Position numbers and translations under genes: made by a program. From the NCBI GenBank assembly GCA_024639445.1, contig JAHEIJ010000145.1, positions 1 to 6,128 of the forward strand: a stretch of 6,128 nt of DNA, given 5' to 3'. Under the pieces are notes generated by a model, which had not been told where the DNA came from, ran no database searches, and saw only the letters and a list, made by a program, of their open reading frames with translations. The stretch is from Gammaproteobacteria bacterium. GTDB taxonomy: Bacteria; Pseudomonadota; Gammaproteobacteria; UBA6429; Thiohalophilaceae. This document shows positions 1 to 5,069 of this stretch, one piece after another; the first letter of the stretch is position 1; every line of letters begins with the position of its first letter.

Positions 1-122
1 GTATGGTCGCTATCACGGCCTACCATAAAGCTGAAGCACGCGGATTTGCTCCGGGCGATGAAGCGAAGGATTGGTTTGAGGCTGAAAATGAAGTGGATGC
101 CTTGTTGCGAAGTAAAAAATGA
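1..122 (+). CDS. DUF2934-like small protein, C-terminal part (5' end outside window)
   Basis: Reading frame 3 gives 39 residues ending in TGA at 120-122: an AY-x-K-AEARGFAPG segment, then DWFEAENEVDALL, and a basic tail RSKK. The order Ala-Tyr, Arg-Gly-(Phe)-x-x-Gly, Trp-(Phe/Leu)-x-Ala-Glu is the hallmark of the DUF2934 family: small cytoplasmic proteins, usually well under 120 residues, with no established biochemical role. The ATG at 3-5 could be the start. However, the family motif normally begins about at that Met and is preceded by further residues, and no ribosome binding site can be seen upstream, so the gene is more likely cut by the window edge. The stop lies 98 bases before the NfeD start, with no clear terminator between, so read-through into the operon cannot be excluded. 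Family assignment is from remembered motif similarity. Confidence 0.68.
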   Translation, partial: MVAITAYHKAEARGFAPGDEAKDWFEAENEVDALLRSKK

Positions 123-166
123 GGAATAGGCTTTTTGTTACCGGTTAAACGAAACCACATGCCAGA

Positions 167-175
167 TGCTACACT
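167..175 (+). promoter_or_regulatory. Possible extended -10 promoter element for the NfeD-slipin operon
   Basis: TGC-TACACT fits an extended -10 (TGn followed by a 4/6 match to TATAAT). It would place transcription start near 182, about 40 bases before the NfeD ATG. No convincing -35 lies 16-18 bases upstream, so the call rests on the extended -10 alone. It is the best candidate in the 98-base gap after the DUF2934-like gene, but it is weak. Confidence 0.22.
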
Positions 176-220
176 TGGAGTAATTCACTCTAACCGCTTC
201 GACTGACCTGAGCAGCGTAC

Positions 221-1600
221 ATGTCGAAATCAATACACATATCAATTGGTCTCTTGCTGTTGATTCTCTTCATGTCGCTGAGCAGCGCTGCGCCCAACGA
301 CCAGAAGCGTGGTCCAATCATACAGCTCACAATTGAAGATGTGATTGGACCGGCAACCGATGATTACATTGAGCGCGCCCTGGAATCTGCCACAGAGGCG
401 CAAGCCGAACTGGTGCTAATCCGGATGGATACCCCGGGCGGGCTGGATACAGCAATGCGTGGGATCATCAAGAACATTACTAATTCTTCTGTCCCGGTCG
501 CCACTTATGTCGCGCCCACCGGGGCCAGGGCCGCCAGTGCCGGGACTTATATCCTATACGCCAGCCATGTAGCCGCCATGGCGCCCGGCACCAATTTGGG
601 AGCCGCCACCCCGGTGCAGCTTGGTGGAATGCCCGGGCCCAAACAAGAAGATCAGGAAAAAGAAAAGTCAAAACCGGCAAGTACAAGTAGTAACGATGCC
701 AAAAGGAATAAAGTGATCAATGATGCCGTGGCCTATATTCGTGGTTTAGCCGAGCTTCACGGCCGCAATCAGGAGTGGGCGGAGAAAGCGGTTCGCGAAG
801 CCGCCAGCCTGCAGGCCAGTGAAGCCCTGAAACTGAATGTCATCGACATCATTGCCGCCAGTGTGCCGGATTTACTCAAACAGCTTGATGGCTATGAAGT
901 TACCGTATTAGGTCAAAAACAAACCCTGCAGACTGACGGGCTGGTCATCGTGGAGATCGAACCGGATTGGCGTAGCCGTTTTTTAAGCGTCATTACAAAC
1001 CCCAATATTGCTTACATATTAATGCTCATCGGGATCTATGGCCTGATATTTGAATTCTCCAATCCCGGCTCGATTGTGCCAGGCACAGTGGGAGCAATCT
1101 GCATTCTACTTGCACTGTATTCATTCCAATTATTGCCCATTAACTATGCCGGCATGGCACTTATTCTACTTGGCGTCGCGCTAATGGTTGGCGAGGCATT
1201 TCAGCCCAGTTTTGGCGTTCTCGGTATCGGCGGGACTATTGCCTTCGTGATTGGCTCCATAATCCTGATGGATACTGACGTGCCCGGGTTCGGTATTGAT
1301 ATTTCGGTAATCGTGACTTTCGCCGCCATCAGTGTGCTGGTATTCATTTTTGTGATCGGTATGGCGCTTAAAGCACGGCATCGCCCCGTTGTCAGTGGCA
1401 TGGAAGAACTGCTGGGAGGAAACGCAATTGTGCTTGAGGACTTTGAGGGCAAGGGTGCAGTTTCGATCCACAGTGAACGCTGGAACGCCATCAGTGACAT
1501 GCCGTTACACAAGGGACAAAAGGTCAAGGTCAAGGCAATTAATGGATTAATACTGCAGGTTGAACCTGCGGACACACCCAATCTGGAGAAATCATCATGA
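221..1600 (+). CDS. nfeD: NfeD family membrane-bound serine protease (full-length, ClpP-class)
   Basis: This is a 459-residue membrane protease of the long NfeD class (homologous to Pyrococcus PH1510), thought to act on its stomatin partner. A signal peptide or anchor occupies residues 1-23, with likely cleavage after SSA. The ClpP/SppA-like domain spans about 31-225. It has the MDTPGGLDTAM substrate-binding strand (69-79) and the ARAASAGTYI nucleophile motif, with Ser106 as expected nucleophile; Lys164 in RNKVINDAVAYIR is the expected general base. Between them, 137-162 is a charged, low-complexity insert rich in Lys, Glu and Ser. About four to five membrane segments lie in 258-382 (258-280, 286-304, 309-324, 333-350, 360-382). 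The C-terminal 390-452 is the NfeD OB-fold (LLGGNAIVLEDF...W.A.SD...G..V.V....G..L.V). Length is typical. The start has only a weak ribosome site, but the signal peptide supports it. The stop overlaps the slipin start by 4 bases. Lys164 is assigned by position, not alignment. Confidence 0.93.
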   Translation: MSKSIHISIGLLLLILFMSLSSAAPNDQKRGPIIQLTIEDVIGPATDDYIERALESATEAQAELVLIRMDTPGGLDTAMRGIIKNITNSSVPVATYVAPTGARAASAGTYILYASHVAAMAPGTNLGAATPVQLGGMPGPKQEDQEKEKSKPASTSSNDAKRNKVINDAVAYIRGLAELHGRNQEWAEKAVREAASLQASEALKLNVIDIIAASVPDLLKQLDGYEVTVLGQKQTLQTDGLVIVEIEPDWRSRFLSVITNPNIAYILMLIGIYGLIFEFSNPGSIVPGTVGAICILLALYSFQLLPINYAGMALILLGVALMVGEAFQPSFGVLGIGGTIAFVIGSIILMDTDVPGFGIDISVIVTFAAISVLVFIFVIGMALKARHRPVVSGMEELLGGNAIVLEDFEGKGAVSIHSERWNAISDMPLHKGQKVKVKAINGLILQVEPADTPNLEKSS

Positions 1601-2355
1601 CAGCATACGCTTCCTATATCATTGTCCTGGTCGTCATTGCATTTTTTGCCAGTGCAATCAGAATTTTACGCGAGTATCAACGTGGTGTGGTTTTTACGTT
1701 GGGACGATTCTGGAAAGTCAAGGGGCCCGGCTTCATCATCATTATCCCTATCGTCCAGCAAATGGTCAGGGTTGATCTGCGTACCATTGTTATGGATGTC
1801 CCAACCCAGGATGTAATTTCACATGACAATGTCTCGGTAAAAGTCAACGCCGTGGTTTATTTTCGCGTGGTTGATCCGGAAAAATCGATTATTCAGGTTG
1901 AGAATTTTTACATGGCAACCAGCGAATTGGCACAAACTACTTTACGCTCCGTACTTGGGCAACACGAACTGGATGAAATGTTGGCAGAACGGGAACGACT
2001 CAATGCCGATGTCCAGAACATCCTCGATCGCCAGACCGACGCCTGGGGTATCAAAGTCAGTAATGTCGAAATCAAACATGTCGATCTTGATGAAAGCATG
2101 GTTCGCGCTATCGCCAAACAAGCCGAGGCGGAACGTGTGCGGCGTGCCAAAATCATCCATGCCGAAGGGGAAATGCAGGCTTCAGAACAATTATTACAAG
2201 CAGCGAAAAAACTGTCACAACAATCCCAGGCCTTACAGTTACGTTACTTACAAACTCTGACTGAAATCGCCAATGAACGCAGTAATACCATCGTGTTTCC
2301 GATCCCGATGGATATTTTCCAAACTCTGGTTGATAAAACCAAGTCGAGTGGGTAA
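1597..2355 (+). CDS. Slipin (bacterial stomatin-like SPFH/Band 7 membrane protein)
   Basis: A 252-residue stomatin homologue, expected to oligomerise on the inner membrane and organise local membrane domains with its NfeD partner. Residues 5-22 form the membrane anchor. The SPFH domain follows (about 24-190), with strong family signatures: EYQRGVVFTLGR (26-37), KGPG (42-45), VDLRT.VMDVPTQDVIS.D.V, LAQTTLRSVLGQHELDEML and DAWGIKV.NVEIKHVDL. A coiled-coil Ala/Glu-rich region (165-215) contains AKIIHAEGEMQAS, and the C-terminal QLRYLQTLTEIA is nearly identical to animal stomatin. The end, NTIVFPIPMDIF (240-251), aligns with the hydrophobic stretch of archaeal p-stomatin reported to be cut by the NfeD-type protease. 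The ATG overlaps the upstream TGA (ATGA). A GGAG site at 1585-1588, 8 bases before the start and inside nfeD, supports coupled translation. It is a slipin rather than a paraslipin/QmcA because of the stomatin-type C-terminus and long-NfeD partner. Confidence 0.94.
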   Translation: MTAYASYIIVLVVIAFFASAIRILREYQRGVVFTLGRFWKVKGPGFIIIIPIVQQMVRVDLRTIVMDVPTQDVISHDNVSVKVNAVVYFRVVDPEKSIIQVENFYMATSELAQTTLRSVLGQHELDEMLAERERLNADVQNILDRQTDAWGIKVSNVEIKHVDLDESMVRAIAKQAEAERVRRAKIIHAEGEMQASEQLLQAAKKLSQQSQALQLRYLQTLTEIANERSNTIVFPIPMDIFQTLVDKTKSSG

Positions 2356-2364
2356 GAACGCAGG

Positions 2365-2381
2365 ACCTTATAGATTAAGGT
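2365..2381. terminator. Short hairpin between convergent slipin and antiporter genes
   Basis: ACCTTA (2365-2370) and TAAGGT (2376-2381) form a perfect 6-base-pair stem with the 5-base loop TAGAT. It sits in the 29-base gap between the slipin stop and the antiporter stop, where a shared bidirectional terminator would be expected. Neither strand has a T-run after the stem and the stem is AT-rich, so intrinsic termination would be weak at best. Confidence 0.25.
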
Positions 2382-2384
2382 AGC

Positions 2385-3554
2385 TCAGTCGCGACGTAAC
2401 CTGTCGGAAATGGCGATAGGAGAAGGATAGCGCATGACAATAAGATAGGATGAAACCAGAAAGGTCAGCAGGGTACTCAGCTGGATCAGATAAGAGGCTT
2501 TTTGACTGATAACACCAAGCTCCAGCGCAAGCACGGCAATAAGCAGGGAAAATTCACTGATCTGTCCCAGGCGCACACCCACTTCCATCGATACCGAACC
2601 GGGCTCGCCGGAATAACTCAGTAACCATTTAAAAATATACGGTTTCAATACCAACGCCAAAACAGCAATGATCATAGCAGGTAACCATACCTCTTCGATC
2701 ATTACCAGGTCGAAGCTCGCACCCAAAGCAAAAAAGAAAATAATCAGGAAAAAATCCCGCAACGGCTTCAGGCTTTCACCGATAAACAGGGAAATGGGGT
2801 TGGTTGCCAGCACAATACCGGCAATAAAGGCACCAATCTCCGCCGACAAGCCTATAAACGAAGCGAGCTCCGCCATGCCCAGACACCAACCAATGGCCAT
2901 CAGGAAAATATATTCCTGAATACGATCAAATCGCTGAATGAGTTTAATGAGAATAAAACGCTCAAAAATGAACGCAAACGCAATTAATCCGAAGAGGGAA
3001 AGAACTAATTGTATAATCTCCAGCACCGGCCAGGCCATACGCCATTCGGCAGGAAGCAACATCAGAATAAGGATCGCGATAATGTCCTGCATCAACAGAA
3101 TACTGATAATGATCTCACCTGTATGGTGATGATGTAGGACGGTGGTTGGGAGTAATTTAAGGCCGATAATGGTACTGGAAAACATCATCGCAGCACCAAT
3201 GATGACGGATTCTAAAACAGGAAAACCAAAGAGTAGAGCGCAACCTGCTCCGATCAATAAAAAGAGCAGGGAACTGATACCCGTTACCAGGGTGGTTTCA
3301 CGTAACATCAACAGAAGTTTTTGCGGCGCCAGATTGACCCCCAGTAAAAACAACAGAAACATGATACCGATATGGGAAATTTCGCGGATGATTTCAGGAT
3401 CCGACACCAGTCCCAGCACGGAAGGTCCAAGCACCACGCCAAGAAGTATATAGACCACCAGGAGTGACTGGCGGGCATATAAGGCCAGGGTGGCGAGAAC
3501 GGCTGCCCCGGTAAAAATCAGAAAGATGTAGAAAATGACGGGATCAGTCAGCAT
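2385..3554 (-). CDS. Kef-type (CPA2) cation:proton antiporter, membrane domain only
   Basis: A 389-residue integral membrane protein of the Na+/H+ exchanger superfamily (CPA2/Kef branch), expected to swap K+ or Na+ for protons across the inner membrane. About 11-13 hydrophobic segments cover residues 5-375. CPA2 motifs seen: LLGVVLGPSVLGL (37-49), the unwound-helix SSTIIGLKLL (126-135), the ion-site pair Gln156-Asp157 in LLMQDIIAILIL, GLSAEIGAFIAGI (235-247), FFFALGASFDL (283-293), a conserved Lys314 in LVLKPYIFKW and GQISEFSLL (330-338). Four consecutive His (141-144) lie in the loop just before the QD helix. KefB/KefC are about 600 residues with a C-terminal RCK (TrkA-N) nucleotide-binding domain; here the protein stops after the last helix with a short basic tail (RLRRD), so that control is absent. 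Ion specificity cannot be read from the sequence. No strong ribosome site precedes the ATG. The gene converges on the slipin gene. Confidence 0.9.
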   Translation of the reverse strand: MLTDPVIFYIFLIFTGAAVLATLALYARQSLLVVYILLGVVLGPSVLGLVSDPEIIREISHIGIMFLLFLLGVNLAPQKLLLMLRETTLVTGISSLLFLLIGAGCALLFGFPVLESVIIGAAMMFSSTIIGLKLLPTTVLHHHHTGEIIISILLMQDIIAILILMLLPAEWRMAWPVLEIIQLVLSLFGLIAFAFIFERFILIKLIQRFDRIQEYIFLMAIGWCLGMAELASFIGLSAEIGAFIAGIVLATNPISLFIGESLKPLRDFFLIIFFFALGASFDLVMIEEVWLPAMIIAVLALVLKPYIFKWLLSYSGEPGSVSMEVGVRLGQISEFSLLIAVLALELGVISQKASYLIQLSTLLTFLVSSYLIVMRYPSPIAISDRLRRD

Positions 3555-3582
3555 GGTGTAAGTTGTTTATTTTATTTAGTAT

Positions 3583-3611
3583 GTCATAGCAGAAATATCC
3601 GCTACACAACA
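3583..3611 (-). promoter_or_regulatory. Candidate promoter for the Kef-type antiporter
   Basis: Read on the minus strand, TGTTGT (3606-3611) is followed after 17 bases by TATGAC (3583-3588), which carries a TGC extended -10 immediately upstream. This predicts transcription starting about 20-25 bases upstream of the antiporter ATG at 3554. Hexamer matches are moderate. Position and spacing are good, and the gene needs its own promoter because a terminator-like hairpin lies behind it. Confidence 0.33.
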
Positions 3612-3717
3612 GCATAGCGCCACCTCACATTCCAAATCAATCCGACTACGAATAAATGAAGCTAATGCTTTGTACTGGGAATATGCTTTAAAATGCTGAC
3701 AGTGAAATTGGGGGCTA

Positions 3718-3755
3718 TAAAGAAATCAGCCCAGAGAGCGTCTAACTCACTGGGC
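3718..3755 (-). terminator. Probable intrinsic terminator of the double-rhodanese gene
   Basis: GCCCAG (3729-3734) pairs with CTGGGC (3750-3755). After one A-A mismatch, GAG (3736-3738) pairs with CTC (3746-3748), giving nine pairs around a 7-base loop. On the minus strand the stem is followed by the T-rich stretch TGATTTCTTTA. It starts 27 bases past the rhodanese stop, so it should end that transcript and separate it from the antiporter gene. The T-tract is interrupted, so termination may be partial. On the plus strand no T-run follows. Confidence 0.6.
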
Positions 3756-3781
3756 CGTTACAAGAATGAAGGGGGGCTAGG

Positions 3782-4615
3782 TTACTGCTTGCGATCGTTC
3801 AAAACCAACTGCGTAACCATGAGGTCATCATAGTAACGACGGGCGCCTTTTTTCATAAAATAGTAGTTTTTTACATTGGCCTTTTCTAAAGCATACTGGA
3901 ACCAACGTACTTGTTTTCCTACCTCATCGTAGATGAAAAGAGTTTTGTTCTGCGCCTTGGCCTGTTTGATATATTTTTGCAATTTTTTCTGGTCATCCAG
4001 GCTCACCCAACGTTCTTTCGCCGGGAATAAACCGGTTCCCGCACGTTGGTACCGATCCCTGACATCAATAACCAGGCTGGTTGATCGCATTTGATAGGCT
4101 TTTTCGCTGAATTTATCGGGCTCCAGCAAATGAGACGTGAACTTCTTCGCAGAAATAATATCACGTGGGTCGATAGGACTTTTTCCGAGTAAAGCGGCAT
4201 GGTTGGGATAAGTTTTGGCCCATTCAAACACGCCGGCATCATAAGCGTAGGTATCTTCAACATTCAGATTATTGGCTTCACGGCCAGCGATATAAGATTT
4301 AAGGCAAGTTCGGCCATTACAATAAAAAACTATGGGTTTCGCAGTTGAAGCACGCAGTTGTTTAAGCTTGTCACCGAAATCTTTACTGGATACGGGGATG
4401 TTGACGGCGCCTTTGATGCGCAATGTTTCATATTCATACTTCGACCGGGTATCCACCATAACAACATCGCTAAAATCATTGAATAATTGCGATTTTTCAT
4501 AGACCAAAACATCCGGATACTCACCGCGGCCAGGAAATCCATCTTCTACTGCGAAGACCCCGGATGAGAATAGAAACGGCATCAGCAACCACAGAAATTT
4601 TGTTTTACTTTTCAT
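3782..4615 (-). CDS. Exported protein with two rhodanese domains, the second with Asp in place of the active Cys
   Basis: A 277-residue protein with a clear Sec signal peptide (MKSK, hydrophobic 8-20, likely cut after GVFA at 22), so probably periplasmic. Module 1 (about 33-140) shows the rhodanese order: VVMVDTRSKYEYE (51-63), IKGAVNIP (67-74), and the active loop VFYCNGRTC with Cys99, plus a second Cys104 six residues later in the loop region, then YAYDAGVFEWAK. Module 2 (about 155-270) repeats it: LVIDVRDRYQ (171-180), then TLFIYDEVGKQVRW, where Asp220 occupies the catalytic Cys position and Arg227 closes the loop, and finally YYFMKKGARRYYDD. Module 1 could therefore carry a persulfide, while module 2 should not be a sulfurtransferase. 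This resembles two-domain rhodaneses, but there the C-terminal domain is usually the active one. The start has a GGTGA site 3 bases before the ATG. Substrate is unknown. A hairpin follows the stop. Confidence 0.85.
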   Translation of the reverse strand: MKSKTKFLWLLMPFLFSSGVFAVEDGFPGRGEYPDVLVYEKSQLFNDFSDVVMVDTRSKYEYETLRIKGAVNIPVSSKDFGDKLKQLRASTAKPIVFYCNGRTCLKSYIAGREANNLNVEDTYAYDAGVFEWAKTYPNHAALLGKSPIDPRDIISAKKFTSHLLEPDKFSEKAYQMRSTSLVIDVRDRYQRAGTGLFPAKERWVSLDDQKKLQKYIKQAKAQNKTLFIYDEVGKQVRWFQYALEKANVKNYYFMKKGARRYYDDLMVTQLVLNDRKQ

Positions 4616-4884
4616 ATGTCACCGAACCTAATGTTACGTTATAAGAAATTTGAGTTAGTACTACATTTTCATTATTAGCCAGAAATCCTGATAAATATTG
4701 TGCGATGGCTAAAATCTGTGCAGTTAGTCACACGGCAGATTCGAAAGTGTGCGTTTGATCACTCATACCATGCTTTTACTCTGTTAAACGGCTAGTTACA
4801 GCGGAGGCTAAGGGTAGAAAAACATTGAGATTCTGACTAAACAGGTCGGATTTACCAACCTTGGATACGACCAAAATCAACACT

Positions 4885-4913
4885 TGGACATAATTATTTA
4901 TTTAACATAAGAT
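4885..4913 (+). promoter_or_regulatory. Candidate sigma70-type promoter for the unknown membrane-protein gene
   Basis: TGGACA (4885-4890, 5/6 to TTGACA) and TAAGAT (4908-4913, 4/6 to TATAAT) are separated by exactly 17 bases of AT-rich sequence. Transcription would begin near 4920 and leave an unusually long leader of about 150 bases before the ATG at 5070, containing the inverted repeats noted nearby. Confidence 0.38.
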
Positions 4914-5019
4914 TATCTGAATCGCGAAATTAAGTAAGATGAAGTGAGCACCAAGCAATGCCCAGCTGGTCAGGCGTCTAATAACAAGGTATCCACACTC
5001 ACAATGTATTAGAATCAAC

Positions 5020-5041
5020 CAGGCAAGCAGGACATTGCCTG
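5020..5041 (+). promoter_or_regulatory. Leader hairpin just upstream of the ribosome binding site
   Basis: CAGGCAA (5020-5026) and TTGCCTG (5035-5041) form a perfect 7-base-pair stem around the 8-base loop GCAGGACA. It ends 13 bases before the AAGGAG of the following gene. An A-rich stretch, not a T-run, follows, so it is not a plus-strand terminator. It could stabilise the mRNA, affect translation start, or be a protein-binding dyad; none of these is shown by the sequence alone. Confidence 0.4.
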
Positions 5042-5054
5042 AATAAAAATAAAA

Positions 5055-5060
5055 AAGGAG
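5055..5060 (+). promoter_or_regulatory. Strong ribosome binding site that fixes the start at 5070
   Basis: AAGGAG, nine bases before ATG 5070, is the best Shine-Dalgarno in the window. It is preceded by an A-rich tract that would keep it unstructured. It selects ATG 5070 over the internal Met codon 34, which lacks such a site. Confidence 0.75.
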
Positions 5061-5069
5061 TTTGTTGCG

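Larger units (their letters stand above)
4616..5069. other. 454-base AT-rich intergenic region between divergent genes
   Basis: No convincing gene or structured RNA is seen. It holds the upstream regions of the rhodanese gene (minus) and the membrane-protein gene (plus). For the rhodanese gene the best -10 is TATAAC on the minus strand (4638-4643), without a good -35. For the plus-strand gene there is a promoter at 4885-4913. Further structure includes a 7-base inverted repeat, TCTAATA (4977-4983) with TATTAGA (5007-5013), the palindrome CCAGCTGG (4962-4969), and a leader hairpin at 5020-5041. The stretch 4700-4880 has nothing I can name. Confidence 0.6.

Noticed and set aside
1181..1581. Two minus-strand frames of 96 and 126 codons opposite nfeD
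   Set aside because: They are antisense to the conserved membrane and OB-fold part of NfeD, and their products show no recognisable motif or signal.
1871..2260. Plus-strand 129-codon frame within the slipin gene
   Set aside because: The slipin frame is strongly conserved across this stretch. The alternative product has no family features.
2379..2394. GGTAGCTCAGTCGCGA resembles the 5' part and D-arm of a tRNA
   Set aside because: It overlaps the antiporter's stop and last codons. No anticodon arm, T-arm (GGTTCGAATCC-like) or acceptor partner is found downstream, so it is a chance match.
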